Shown: positions 33,603 to 43,095, numbered from the stretch's first letter. The stretch is DNA of 64,000 nt from Clostridium lundense DSM 17049 (GCF_000619945.1 NZ_JHVC01000009.1:127291-191290); one strand, 5' to 3'. A program made the numbers and translations. Notes: generated by a model not told the origin, from the sequence alone.

Positions 33603-34346
33603 CTGGCTACTTATGATACTAGAGCAATAGTAATAAAAACTCAGGATTATAAAGAATCTGATAAAATTGTATGGCTTTTTAGTGAAAAATTAGGAAAAAT
33701 CTCCGTTATAGCAAAGGGTGCTAAAAAAAATAGAAGTAAACTTTTTTCAAATACATTATCTTTTTGTTATGGGAATTATGTCATATATAAAGGAAAAGGT
33801 ATGTATACTTTAAATGAGGGAGAAATAATAGATTCCTTTCAAAACTTATTGGATGATTTAGAAACTATAACTTATGCATCATATTTTTGCGAATTAATTG
33901 ATATTGCTATGACAGAGGAAGAAAGTAATAGAGAATTATTTAAAGATTTTATATCAGCTTTTTATTTTATGAAAAATAAAGTAGGTGATTTAGAAACTTT
34001 ATCTAGAATTTTTGAATTAAAGGTATTAAATGCTACTGGATATGGATTAAATTTAGATAAATGTTGTATTTGCAGAAATAAATTAAATTCATCAACTTAT
34101 ATGAGTTTGCAGTATTTGGGGGGGATTTGTGAAAATTGTGAAAGAATAAATGGTATTAATATAAGTAATGCGACTTATAATATACTTAGATATTTAAATA
34201 ATCTGCCCTTGGAAAAAAGCTATAGAGTTACTATACCTGATGGACTAAAAGAAGAGATTTATAAAGTATTAAACACAATAATTTCGCAAAATTATTTTAA
34301 AAAACCAAAAAGCCTAGAAACACTTAATTTTTTAAAAGGGAGTTGA
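33603..34346 (+). CDS. recO: DNA repair protein RecO, apparent CTG start
   Basis: RecO works with RecF and RecR to load RecA in recombinational repair. The RecO N-terminal OB domain is readable without a break (TRAIVIKTQDYKESDKIVWL, then SEKLGKISVIAKGAKKNRSK). The zinc motif is CCICRNKL followed by GGICENCE. This OB domain lies upstream of the first in-frame ATG (33801). The only NTG codon in the right place is CTG 33603, with AGGAG (33590-33594) 8 nt upstream; M-A-T then matches the usual RecO start. No in-frame ATG, GTG or TTG exists between the era stop and the conserved domain. From CTG the protein is 247 aa, a normal length. Confidence 0.9.
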   Translation: MATYDTRAIVIKTQDYKESDKIVWLFSEKLGKISVIAKGAKKNRSKLFSNTLSFCYGNYVIYKGKGMYTLNEGEIIDSFQNLLDDLETITYASYFCELIDIAMTEEESNRELFKDFISAFYFMKNKVGDLETLSRIFELKVLNATGYGLNLDKCCICRNKLNSSTYMSLQYLGGICENCERINGINISNATYNILRYLNNLPLEKSYRVTIPDGLKEEIYKVLNTIISQNYFKKPKSLETLNFLKGS

Positions 34347-34350
34347 GAAA

Positions 34351-34938
34351 ATGAGTGAAATAACTTTAGAAAAAATTGATCTTATAAGAAAAAGAACAAA
34401 GGTCAGCTATGCAGAGGCAAAGGAAGCCTTAGAAATTTCAAATGGAAATGTGGTAGATGCATTAATATATATTGAAGAAAATAAAAAGTCTTCTACAGAC
34501 GAGTTATATGCCACAAAGGAAGAATTCATAGCTTGGATAAAGGAATTAATAAAAAAAGGAAATGTAACTAGAATAAAAGTGAAAAAAGAAGACAAAGTGA
34601 TTGCAGATATACCTGTAAATGCAGGTGTTGCAGTAACAGTAGTTGCATTATTTGCTAGTCCAGTTATAGCTATAGCATTATTTGCTGCAGCATTAACTCA
34701 AGTTACTGTAGAAATTACTAAAGCTGATGGAACAGTAGAAGTAGTAAATAAAATAATTAAAACTACAGTAGATGATGTTAAAGAAAAGGTTCAAACTACA
34801 ACCTCTTCAGTTAAAGAGAAGTTTTCCTCAAATAAGAATGTTGATACTAGCGAAGAAAATACATTTACTTATACAGTAAATTTTGATGAAGAAGACAAAG
34901 ATGAAGATAAAGATAAGGAAAAAGAAGAGAATAAATAG
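34351..34938 (+). CDS. DUF4342 protein with N-terminal UBA-like domain
   Basis: This 195-aa protein begins with a UBA/EF-Ts-N-like three-helix segment (LIRKRTKVSYAEAKEALEIS, about 7-45). A DUF4342-type middle follows, with IKVKKEDKVIADIPVNAGV and a hydrophobic stretch (about 90-118) that may insert in the membrane. A very acidic, Lys-rich tail ends the protein. Its role is unknown. The ribosome binding site AAGGGAGTTGAG lies 4 nt after recO, so it is likely cotranscribed; a strong terminator follows. Confidence 0.8.
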   Translation: MSEITLEKIDLIRKRTKVSYAEAKEALEISNGNVVDALIYIEENKKSSTDELYATKEEFIAWIKELIKKGNVTRIKVKKEDKVIADIPVNAGVAVTVVALFASPVIAIALFAAALTQVTVEITKADGTVEVVNKIIKTTVDDVKEKVQTTTSSVKEKFSSNKNVDTSEENTFTYTVNFDEEDKDEDKDKEKEENK

Positions 34939-34955
34939 TATATCGATATATTTGG

Positions 34956-34986
34956 GTCAGCAGATATAAAGTATCTGCTGACTTTT
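34956..34986 (+). terminator. Terminator after the recO/DUF4342 run
   Basis: GTCAGCAGATA (34956-34966) pairs perfectly with TATCTGCTGAC (34972-34982), followed by TTTT. Confidence 0.93.
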
Positions 34987-35249
34987 AGGTTGTTATAGTC
35001 AAAACGTATTGAATAAAAATTGGAAATTTGGTAAAATTTAATAAAGGGGAATTAACATAATTTTTTAAAAATATTTATTTTTTTAATAGGGTAATTATAA
35101 TATTTTGTACTGCTGGCATATTGCACTAATTTTAATTTGTAAAATTGTATAATGTTACAAAAATCAAAAAAACAAGGTTGATATAGTATAAGAAAGAAAA
35201 AAACATATATAAATAGAATAATGTAAATAAATAAGCATATAAAGACAAA
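34987..35249. other. AT-rich gap upstream of ccpN
   Basis: No open frame with a ribosome binding site was found. The stretch is very AT-rich with several poly-A and poly-T runs. No strong promoter stands out before the two direct repeats at 35250-35285. Confidence 0.5.
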
Positions 35250-35285
35250 AGTGCTATACTATATCGTGCAATATGATGCTATAAT
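35250..35285 (+). promoter_or_regulatory. Two direct repeats resembling CcpN operators over the ccpN-ppdK promoter
   Basis: AGTGCTATACT (35250-35260) and GATGCTATAAT (35275-35285) share TGCTATA and lie 25 nt apart, on the same face of the helix to within half a turn. They resemble the B. subtilis CcpN site as I recall it (TRTGHYATAYW). The second copy contains a TATAAT -10. The CcpN homologue downstream could therefore repress its own operon. Confidence 0.38.
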
Positions 35286-35325
35286 GAAGAGGAATTAGAA
35301 ATTAATAGTCTTTTTGAGAAAGAGG

Positions 35326-35970
35326 GTGAAGAAAATTAAACTATCACAAAGACAAGAAGAAATTATTAAATTAGTAAAAGAGCAGGAACCTATAACTAGT
35401 GAACATTTAGCAAAACAATTAAGTGTTACTAGGGCTGCACTTAGACCTGATTTAGCGATACTAACTATGACGGGTATATTAGAGGCTAAGCCAAAGGTTG
35501 GATACATATATTCAAAGAAACCCTCTTATAGCTTGATATATGATTATATTAGAAAGATAAAAGTGAAGGATATAATGTCTCAACCTGTGGTAGTTAACGA
35601 GGCTACCACTGTATATGATGCTATACTTAATCTTTTTCTAAATGATGTTGGAACATTGTTTGTTGAGAATAATGGATTTTTAGTGGGAGCAACTTCTAGA
35701 AAGGATTTTTTAAAGTTTGCCATGGGTGGAACTGATATGCATAAAGTTCCAGTAGGAATAATCATGACAAGAATGCCTAATATAGTTGTTGTTGATGGAG
35801 AAGAAAGTGCTTATGAAGCAGCAATTAAGATTATAGAACATGAAATAGATAGTTTGCCTGTAGTAACAAAAGAACCAGATACTGATAAAAAGGATGCCTT
35901 TAAAATAATAGGAAAAATTTCTAAAACCAATATCACTAAGTTATTAGTGAAAATGGGAGAAAATTCTTAA
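35326..35970 (+). CDS. ccpN: CcpN/YqzB-type transcriptional regulator (HTH plus two CBS domains)
   Basis: CcpN represses gluconeogenic genes in Bacillus when glucose is present. The protein (about 214 aa) has an N-terminal winged helix (RQEEIIKLVKEQEPITSEHL, then TRAALRPDLAILTMTG) and two CBS domains (from VKDIMSQPVVV and GIIMTRMPNIVVV). The start is unsure. GTG 35326 sits too close to GAGG. ATT 35335 has GAGGGTG 6 nt upstream and would be ideal except for being a rare codon. An upstream TTG at 35314 has no site. ppdK follows at 67 nt, in keeping with control of pyruvate/PEP conversion. Confidence 0.87.
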   Translation: MKKIKLSQRQEEIIKLVKEQEPITSEHLAKQLSVTRAALRPDLAILTMTGILEAKPKVGYIYSKKPSYSLIYDYIRKIKVKDIMSQPVVVNEATTVYDAILNLFLNDVGTLFVENNGFLVGATSRKDFLKFAMGGTDMHKVPVGIIMTRMPNIVVVDGEESAYEAAIKIIEHEIDSLPVVTKEPDTDKKDAFKIIGKISKTNITKLLVKMGENS

Positions 35971-36037
35971 GTCGCAGTAATGAGTTTTTACTCTTTACAT
36001 AAAAATGGAGACAATAAATAACAAAGGGGATGTTATT

Positions 36038-38671
36038 ATGGAAAAAAACAAATACGTATATCTTTTTAACGAAGGTAATGCATCAATGAAAAATTTACTT
36101 GGAGGAAAAGGAGCTAACTTAGCAGAAATGACTAATTTAGGTATACCTGTTCCACAAGGCTTTACGGTTACTACTGAGGCATGTACAAAATATTATGAAG
36201 ACGGTAAGAAGCTATCTAAAGAAGTAGTAGAACAAATATATAAGGCATTAGAAGAATTAGAAAATAGTACAAACAAAAAATTTGGTAGTGTAGAAAATCC
36301 ATTGTTAGTATCAGTAAGATCTGGAGCAAGGGTTTCAATGCCAGGTATGATGGATACTATATTAAATCTAGGCTTAAATGACAATACAGTTGAGGCAGTA
36401 GCAAAGTTAACAAGCAATGAAAGATTTGCGTATGATTCATATAGAAGATTTATCCAAATGTTCTCAGATGTTGTTATGGGTATAGATAAGAGACAGTTTG
36501 AAGATATACTAGACGAAGTAAAAGAATCTATAGGAGCAAAGTTTGATACAGACCTTAAAGCATCAGATTTAAAAGAAGTTGTTAAAAAATATAAAGCAAT
36601 ATACAAAAAAGAAATGGGAGAGGATTTCCCACAGGAACCAACTGATCAGTTAATTGAAGCTGTTACAGCAGTATTTAGATCTTGGGATAATCCAAGAGCC
36701 ATTGTTTATAGAAGATTAAATGATATACCAGGAAGCTGGGGTACAGCTGTAAATGTTCAAAGCATGGTATTTGGAAATATGGGAGAAACTTCAGGTACAG
36801 GAGTAGCATTTACTAGAAATCCTGCTACTGGAGAAAACAATATATTTGGAGAGTATTTAATAAATGCTCAAGGAGAAGATGTTGTTGCAGGTATAAGAAC
36901 TCCTCAACCTATAACAAAATTAAAAGAAGATTTACCGCAGTGTTATGATGAATTTATGGCAATAGCACAAAAGCTAGAAAAACATTATAAAGACATGCAA
37001 GATATGGAATTTACTATAGAACAAGGAAAGCTTTATTTCTTACAGACAAGAAATGGTAAGAGAACTGCTCAGGCAGCTTTAAAGATAGCAGTAGATATGG
37101 TAAATGAAGGTCTTATAACTAAGGAAGAGGCAATACTTAAAGTTGACCCGAAGCAACTAGATACACTATTACACCCAAACTTTGATGCAGTAGAATTAAA
37201 AAACGCTGAAGTAATAGCAAAAGGGCTTCCAGCTTCTCCAGGAGCAGCTTGTGGTAAGGTATATTTTACCGCTGAAGAAGCAAAAGCTCATCATGAATTA
37301 GGAGAAAAGGTTGTTTTAGTAAGACTTGAAACATCACCAGAAGATATAGAAGGAATGGTAGCAGCTGAAGGTATACTTACTGTAAGAGGGGGTATGACTT
37401 CTCATGCAGCAGTTGTAGCAAGAGGAATGGGAACTTGTTGTGTAGCAGGTTGTGGAGATATAAAAGTAAGTGAAGCAAAAAAAGTTTTTGAAGTAGACGG
37501 AACAGTTTATAAAGAAGGAGATTATATTTCCTTAGACGGAAGTACAGGATATGTTTACGGTCAGGCTATAAAGACTGTAGATCCAGAAATAAGCGGATAT
37601 TTCGGAACATTTATGAATTGGGCAGATGAAATAAGAGTTCTAAAGGTTAGAACTAATGCAGATACTCCAAGAGATGCAAAACAAGCTGTTAGATTTGGGG
37701 CAGAAGGTATAGGACTTTGCAGAACTGAGCACATGTTCTTTGATGAAGATAGAATACCAGCTGTAAGAGAAATGATAGTAGCTGAAACAGAAGAACAGAG
37801 AAGAAGAGCATTAAGAAAGCTATTACCAATGCAAAGAGAAGACTTTATAGGTATATATGAAGCAATGGAAGAAAGACCAGTAACTATAAGATTCTTAGAT
37901 CCACCACTACATGAATTCTTACCAACAGAAGATGAAGATATAACTGAATTAGCAAAGGATATGGGAATTACATTTGAACACTTAAAAGCTACAGTAGAAT
38001 CATTACATGAATTTAATCCAATGATGGGTCATAGGGGATGTAGACTTACTGTTTCTTACCCAGAAATTGCAGAAATGCAAACAAGAGCGGTAATTGAAGC
38101 TGCCTTAGATGTTAAGAAGAGAAAAGGCTACAATATAGTACCAGAAATAATGATTCCTCTTGTAGGAGAATTAAAAGAATTAAAATTCGTAAAAGACATA
38201 GTTGTAAGTGTAGCAAATGAAGTAATAGAAGCATCAGGAGCTGAATTAACTTATAAAGTAGGTACTATGATTGAGATACCAAGAGCTGCTATTACAGCAG
38301 ACGAGATTGCAAAGGAAGCAGAATTCTTCTCCTTTGGAACTAATGATTTAACTCAGATGAGTTTTGGTTTCTCAAGAGATGATGCTGGTAAATTCTTAGT
38401 TGATTACTATGATAAGAAAATATATGATTTTGATCCATTCCAGAAGTTAGACCAGAATGGAGTAGGAAAATTAGTTAAAATTGCTTGCGATCTTGGAAAA
38501 ACTACAAGACCAGATATAAAACTTGGAATATGTGGAGAACATGGTGGAGATCCATCATCAGTTGAATTCTTCCACAATACAGGATTATCTTATGTGTCTT
38601 GTTCACCATTTAGAGTTCCAGTGGCAAGACTTGCAGCAGCACAAGCACAAGTTAAAAATCCTAGAAAATAA
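36038..38671 (+). CDS. ppdK: Pyruvate, phosphate dikinase
   Basis: PPDK interconverts pyruvate, ATP and Pi with PEP, AMP and PPi. The protein is 877 aa from ATG 36038 (AAAGGGGATG upstream; an in-frame ATG at 36005 lacks a site). An N-terminal ATP-grasp domain begins with GGKGANLAEMTNLGIPVPQGFT. The swivelling phospho-His domain has GGMTSHAAVVARGMG with His456, and the C-terminal TIM barrel has the LGICGEHGGDP motif with the Cys and His used in catalysis. It ends at a terminator. The preceding CcpN homologue suggests control by carbon status. Confidence 0.97.
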   Translation: MEKNKYVYLFNEGNASMKNLLGGKGANLAEMTNLGIPVPQGFTVTTEACTKYYEDGKKLSKEVVEQIYKALEELENSTNKKFGSVENPLLVSVRSGARVSMPGMMDTILNLGLNDNTVEAVAKLTSNERFAYDSYRRFIQMFSDVVMGIDKRQFEDILDEVKESIGAKFDTDLKASDLKEVVKKYKAIYKKEMGEDFPQEPTDQLIEAVTAVFRSWDNPRAIVYRRLNDIPGSWGTAVNVQSMVFGNMGETSGTGVAFTRNPATGENNIFGEYLINAQGEDVVAGIRTPQPITKLKEDLPQCYDEFMAIAQKLEKHYKDMQDMEFTIEQGKLYFLQTRNGKRTAQAALKIAVDMVNEGLITKEEAILKVDPKQLDTLLHPNFDAVELKNAEVIAKGLPASPGAACGKVYFTAEEAKAHHELGEKVVLVRLETSPEDIEGMVAAEGILTVRGGMTSHAAVVARGMGTCCVAGCGDIKVSEAKKVFEVDGTVYKEGDYISLDGSTGYVYGQAIKTVDPEISGYFGTFMNWADEIRVLKVRTNADTPRDAKQAVRFGAEGIGLCRTEHMFFDEDRIPAVREMIVAETEEQRRRALRKLLPMQREDFIGIYEAMEERPVTIRFLDPPLHEFLPTEDEDITELAKDMGITFEHLKATVESLHEFNPMMGHRGCRLTVSYPEIAEMQTRAVIEAALDVKKRKGYNIVPEIMIPLVGELKELKFVKDIVVSVANEVIEASGAELTYKVGTMIEIPRAAITADEIAKEAEFFSFGTNDLTQMSFGFSRDDAGKFLVDYYDKKIYDFDPFQKLDQNGVGKLVKIACDLGKTTRPDIKLGICGEHGGDPSSVEFFHNTGLSYVSCSPFRVPVARLAAAQAQVKNPRK

Positions 38672-38691
38672 TATATATAAAATTAAAAAAT

Positions 38692-38718
38692 ACCCTGCTT
38701 AAAAGGCAGGGTGTTTTT
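38692..38718 (+). terminator. Terminator of ppdK
   Basis: ACCCTGC (38692-38698) pairs with GCAGGGT (38706-38712), then GTTTTTT. It lies at the end of the convergent CotS-like gene. Confidence 0.85.
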
Positions 38719-39788
38719 TATAAGTTTAAATTTGTATCAAATTTATTTTCAATGTATTCACTAAATTTGTGCAAAAAATCTAATTGATAGTTATCATTCT
38801 CTACAGCTTTATCCAGGAGCTTAATAAAGGAAGATTTGTTACATTTATTTATGTTTTTATAATAATCTCTAGATATTTTCCAATACTTTTGAGGAAAACA
38901 TAGATAAACTAAAATATATTTGTATTCATCAAGATTTAGTGGCCTTATTTTTTCATAATAGTTAAGACAATCAACAGCTAATTTAAGGCTCCAACGAGTT
39001 TTATCTCTTCTTAATAATCTTCTCATAAAGTAGCAAATGTCATGGACACAATGGTCTATTCTGCATTTATCAAAATCTATTACCCATATATTTTTATTAT
39101 CATCAAATATAATATTTTTATTAACATAATCTAAATGACATAATGCTTTTTTAAGGTTACTGCTATTAATAGTACTAGCTACTGATAATGTTGATCTTGC
39201 CATGATTAGATTTTCATCAAAGTGTTGTAAAAACCTTCTTGAAAATTTGTCTTTATGCTTAAAAGCTAAATTTGAACAATTTAGTAATTGACCAAAGTGC
39301 TTTTCAGTAGATACATATAGATCATTAAATCCTGTTCTGTGAGAACTTCCTTTAAGAGGAACAAAGTTTTTTGAACAAAAATGCATTTTTGCTAAGTTTT
39401 CAGCACAAAGAAATACATGTTCTTCTATGTCATAGTTACATTTTATTCCATCAATCCAAGGTGTCAAGATAAATAACATGTTACTATAGTTAACATATCT
39501 ACTTCTATCTAGGGTTGGTAATATTCTAGGTACATTTATACCATATCTGTAAAACCACTCAATTGAAGAATATACAAATAGAAGTTCATCTAAAGGAAAA
39601 TATATTTTTTTTAAACAGAAGCTATTATTATTATAATCAACCTTATAAACTGCTCTTTGTTTATCTGTATTTTTAAATTTTATTTGATTAACTGAAGAAT
39701 TTTCCAAACCATATTGAGGAAGAACGTATTTTTTTACGTTTTCTTCAGATAATAAATTAAGACTATATGTTTCAGCCGCATAAGGCAT
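38718..39788 (-). CDS. CotS-family spore coat protein (kinase-like fold)
   Basis: This 356-aa protein has the aminoglycoside-phosphotransferase/kinase-like fold used by CotS/YutH spore coat proteins. The catalytic-loop region reads ALCHLDYVNKNIIFDD (HxDxxxxN) and the metal loop reads VIDFDKCRIDHC. It matches CotS proteins better than drug-resistance kinases because of the N-terminal VLPQYGLENSSVNQIKFKNT and the long C-terminal helical part (LDKAVENDNYQLDFLHKFSEY). AGGAGTG precedes the start. It is monocistronic, and sporulation expression is assumed from the family. Confidence 0.82.
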   Translation of the reverse strand: MPYAAETYSLNLLSEENVKKYVLPQYGLENSSVNQIKFKNTDKQRAVYKVDYNNNSFCLKKIYFPLDELLFVYSSIEWFYRYGINVPRILPTLDRSRYVNYSNMLFILTPWIDGIKCNYDIEEHVFLCAENLAKMHFCSKNFVPLKGSSHRTGFNDLYVSTEKHFGQLLNCSNLAFKHKDKFSRRFLQHFDENLIMARSTLSVASTINSSNLKKALCHLDYVNKNIIFDDNKNIWVIDFDKCRIDHCVHDICYFMRRLLRRDKTRWSLKLAVDCLNYYEKIRPLNLDEYKYILVYLCFPQKYWKISRDYYKNINKCNKSSFIKLLDKAVENDNYQLDFLHKFSEYIENKFDTNLNL

Positions 39789-40223
39789 ATTAACACTCCT
39801 TACTTGTTTATCTCTTTATAATCATATTATAAATGTTTTTATAATATACATATAATTATAAAAAAACATCCAAAATCAAAATTTCGGTGAATAAAAAGGA
39901 GTTTTAGCTAAAATATAGAATATCTAAAATATAGAATATCTTAGAAAGTGGAGGGTTATTAATATTATTTAGAATAATTTTCATGGCAATATGGGCAGAA
40001 TAATATTTGCATATATTCTTATAAAAAATTATAATTTTGAAGGATATTTAGTTTTTATAAAGAATATATATTATAGTTAAATATAATTTTTATAAAAAAA
40101 TTAAAATGTAAGAAGGAATATATTAATATTTGTCGAATATATTTAATTCGGTTAAAAAAAAGTAAAAATTAAGGCGCATTTTATTTAAATTTATAATAAT
40201 TTAATAGTATAATATAATAAGTT
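39789..40223. other. 450-nt intergenic region between the CotS-like gene and dnaG
   Basis: No gene was found. The region has a perfect 16-nt tandem duplication (TAAAATATAGAATATC at 39909-39924 and 39925-39940). It also has an orphan ribosome-binding-like GGAGGG near 39950, after which no frame longer than a few codons opens, and long AT-only runs near 40020-40200. The dnaG promoter probably lies near 40207, where TATAAT occurs. Confidence 0.5.
39909..39940 (+). repeat. 16-nt tandem repeat, two perfect copies
   Basis: TAAAATATAGAATATC occurs twice head to tail. It could be a recent duplication or a pair of regulator sites. Confidence 0.7.
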
Positions 40224-40238
40224 AGGTGGAATGTTTAG

Positions 40239-42005
40239 TTGATATCGGAAGATGTCATACAAAAGGTCAAAGAATTGAATAATATTGTAGATGTAGTTTC
40301 TGAAACCGTTAGACTCAAAAGAGCAGGTAGATACTACACAGGGTTATGTCCATTTCATCATGAGAAAACCCCATCATTTACTGTAACTCCGGATAAACAA
40401 ATATACAAATGTTTCGGATGTGGTGAAGCTGGAAATGTCATAAGTTTTGTAATGAAAACTAAAAATGTATCATTTGGGGATGCGGTACAAATACTAGCCG
40501 ATAGAGTTAATATAGATATAAAATATAAGGATAAGAGTGGCTTTGGTACGAATCCAAATGAAAAATTATATAAAATAAATGTGGAAGCGGCTAGATATTT
40601 CTTTTCTAATTTAAGAAAAGATAGGAAATCAAGAAGTTATTTATTAGCTAGGGGGATTGCAGAGAAAACAATAAATAATTTTGGATTAGGTTATGCTTTA
40701 GATAGTTGGGATGGGCTTTTAAGATTTCTAAAAGGAAAAGGATATTCTGAACTAGATATGTTAGAAGCGGGACTTATTATAAAGAGCAAAAAGGGTTCTT
40801 TTTATGATAGGTTCAGGAATAGAATTATATTCCCTGTTTTTGACTACAGAGGAAGGGTTATAGGATTTGGAGGAAGAGTATTAGATGACTCTAAGCCTAA
40901 ATACCTAAATTCTCCTGAAACAAACATTTTTAAAAAAGGAACAAATCTTTATGGATTGAATTTCGCTATTAAAAATAATACTGATAGAATGTTTATTATA
41001 GTGGAAGGTTACATGGATTGTATATCATTACATCAAAATGGAATAAATTCAGCAGTAGCTTCTTTAGGAACAGCACTTACATCTAGTCAAGCAAAACTTC
41101 TAAAAAGATATGCAGATAAAGTTATAATTTCTTATGATGCAGATTTAGCAGGTGAAAAAGCTACATTAAGAGGACTTCATATATTAAAGGAAGAGGGTTT
41201 CGATGTAAGAGTACTAACTATACCTGATGGCAAAGATCCAGATGAGTATATTAGAGGTCATGGTAAAGAGGCCTTTATTAGTCTGGTAAAAAGTTCTACT
41301 CAATTGATAGATTATAGAATAGAAAAGGCAGCTGAGGGAATAGATTTAAATAATCCTCAAAATATTGTTAAATATGCGGAGGCAGCTGTAGATATAATTA
41401 AAGAGTTAACACCTGTAGAAAAAGATATTTATATAAGAAAGTTATCAGAGAAAACAGGAATCAAGGATCAAGCATTATATGATCTTATGAATAATAATTT
41501 GCAAAAACATGACAAAAATTATGAAAATATGAATAGTGATGAGGTTTTTGGGAATAAATTATATGTAGAACCAATATATGTAAAGGCAGAAAGAGAACTG
41601 TTAAAATTAATTATTAATAAAAAAGAAATACAAGATTATGCCTTACAATTTTTAAATGAAGAAACATTTATTTCACAAAAATCTAAAGATATATTTGAAT
41701 TAGTATTGGAAAATTTAGAGGCAAGTGAAGATGAAATAGGAAAATTGATTGAGGTAAATTTCAAGGATGCTGACATAATAAAAGAATGGATAAATATAGT
41801 GGAAATTAAATTAATAAGTGAGAACTGTGATTATAAAATTTTAGTAGATGATTATATAAAGGAAATAAAAAAATATAAGTTAGAGGAGACAAAAAGGAAA
41901 ATTATGAATGAAATTAAGAACTACGAATCTGAAGGAAAAATTAATGAATCATTAAAGTTAGCACAGGAGCTTATAAATATTCAAAAAGAGTTAGGTGGTA
42001 TGTAG
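40239..42005 (+). CDS. dnaG: DNA primase
   Basis: DnaG makes RNA primers for replication. The 588-aa protein has the N-terminal CHC2 zinc finger (CPFHHEKTPSF, then YKCFGCGEAGN). The TOPRIM core has VEGYMDCISLHQNGI and SYDADLAGEKA, and the C-terminal part binds the helicase. The start is TTG 40239, with AGGTGG 9 nt upstream; no in-frame ATG lies before the zinc finger. It is 23 nt upstream of rpoD, the conserved macromolecular-synthesis order. Confidence 0.97.
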   Translation: MISEDVIQKVKELNNIVDVVSETVRLKRAGRYYTGLCPFHHEKTPSFTVTPDKQIYKCFGCGEAGNVISFVMKTKNVSFGDAVQILADRVNIDIKYKDKSGFGTNPNEKLYKINVEAARYFFSNLRKDRKSRSYLLARGIAEKTINNFGLGYALDSWDGLLRFLKGKGYSELDMLEAGLIIKSKKGSFYDRFRNRIIFPVFDYRGRVIGFGGRVLDDSKPKYLNSPETNIFKKGTNLYGLNFAIKNNTDRMFIIVEGYMDCISLHQNGINSAVASLGTALTSSQAKLLKRYADKVIISYDADLAGEKATLRGLHILKEEGFDVRVLTIPDGKDPDEYIRGHGKEAFISLVKSSTQLIDYRIEKAAEGIDLNNPQNIVKYAEAAVDIIKELTPVEKDIYIRKLSEKTGIKDQALYDLMNNNLQKHDKNYENMNSDEVFGNKLYVEPIYVKAERELLKLIINKKEIQDYALQFLNEETFISQKSKDIFELVLENLEASEDEIGKLIEVNFKDADIIKEWINIVEIKLISENCDYKILVDDYIKEIKKYKLEETKRKIMNEIKNYESEGKINESLKLAQELINIQKELGGM

Positions 42006-42028
42006 TAATGGCGGAGGGAGGCAATAAT

Positions 42029-43093
42029 ATGAAAGATAAAAATGGAAAAATGCAATTAGTAAAGAAGCTCATTGAAAAAGGAAAGAAAAATGGAACTCTT
42101 ACTTATAAAGAAATAATGGATGAATTAGATGAAGTAGATTTAAGTCCTGAACAGATAGAAAAAATTTATGAAGTACTTGAATCTATGGGCATTGATGTTA
42201 TTGGTGATATGCAAGACAGTGATGTACAAGAAGAAGAGTTAGACTTGTCAATTCCTGAAGGAATCGCTATAGATGATCCTGTAAGAATGTATTTAAAAGA
42301 GATAGGAAAAGTTCCTCTATTATCCCCAGAAGAAGAAATAGATTTAGCTCAAAGAATAGAACAGGGAGAGCAAGCGGCTAAAAAGAAATTAGCAGAAGCA
42401 AATTTAAGATTAGTTGTAAGTATAGCTAAAAGATATGTTGGAAGAGGAATGTTATTCCTAGATTTAATACAAGAAGGAAATTTAGGACTTATAAAAGCTG
42501 TAGAAAAGTTTGACTATAGAAAAGGATATAAATTTAGTACATATGCTACATGGTGGATTAGACAGGCGATAACAAGAGCGATAGCAGACCAGGCTAGAAC
42601 TATTAGAATACCAGTCCATATGGTAGAAACTATTAATAAGTTAATTAGAGTTTCAAGACAGTTATTACAAGAACTTGGTAGAGAGCCTTTACCAGAAGAA
42701 GTAGCAAAACATATGGAAATGCCAGTAGATAAAGTAAGAGAAATAATGAAGATAGCTCAGGAACCCGTTTCTCTTGAGACTCCGATTGGAGAAGAAGAAG
42801 ATAGCCATTTAGGAGATTTCATACCAGATGATGATGCTCCAGCGCCAGCAGAAGCAGCAGCATTCACTATGCTAAAGGAGCAACTTATAAATGTTTTAGA
42901 TACATTAACTCCAAGAGAAGAAAAGGTATTAAGACTTAGATTTGGATTAGACGATGGCAGAGCAAGGACTTTAGAAGAAGTAGGTAAGGAATTTAATGTT
43001 ACAAGAGAAAGAATAAGACAGATAGAAGCTAAAGCATTAAGAAAACTTAGACATCCAAGTAGAAGTAAAAAATTAAAAGATTATTTAGATTAA
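42029..43093 (+). CDS. rpoD: Primary RNA polymerase sigma factor (sigma-A)
   Basis: The vegetative sigma factor. The protein (354 aa) has region 1.2 (DDPVRMYLKEIGKVPLL), region 2 (RYVGRGMLFLDLIQEGNLGL; the -10 reading YKFSTYATWWIRQAITRA), region 3 and region 4.2 (EVGKEFNVTRERIRQIEAKA). ATG 42029 is preferred because GGAGGGAGG (42012-42020) precedes it; ATG 42008 lies upstream of that site. A short region 1.1 is typical of clostridia. Confidence 0.97.
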   Translation: MKDKNGKMQLVKKLIEKGKKNGTLTYKEIMDELDEVDLSPEQIEKIYEVLESMGIDVIGDMQDSDVQEEELDLSIPEGIAIDDPVRMYLKEIGKVPLLSPEEEIDLAQRIEQGEQAAKKKLAEANLRLVVSIAKRYVGRGMLFLDLIQEGNLGLIKAVEKFDYRKGYKFSTYATWWIRQAITRAIADQARTIRIPVHMVETINKLIRVSRQLLQELGREPLPEEVAKHMEMPVDKVREIMKIAQEPVSLETPIGEEEDSHLGDFIPDDDAPAPAEAAAFTMLKEQLINVLDTLTPREEKVLRLRFGLDDGRARTLEEVGKEFNVTRERIRQIEAKALRKLRHPSRSKKLKDYLD

Positions 43094-43095
43094 TA

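Noticed and set aside
34956..34986. Possible riboswitch after the DUF4342 gene
   Set aside because: A single perfect hairpin with a T-tract and no further structure; an ordinary terminator suffices.
38718..39788. Aminoglycoside phosphotransferase (resistance gene)
   Set aside because: It shares the kinase-like fold only; the N-terminal and C-terminal regions and length fit CotS-type spore coat proteins.
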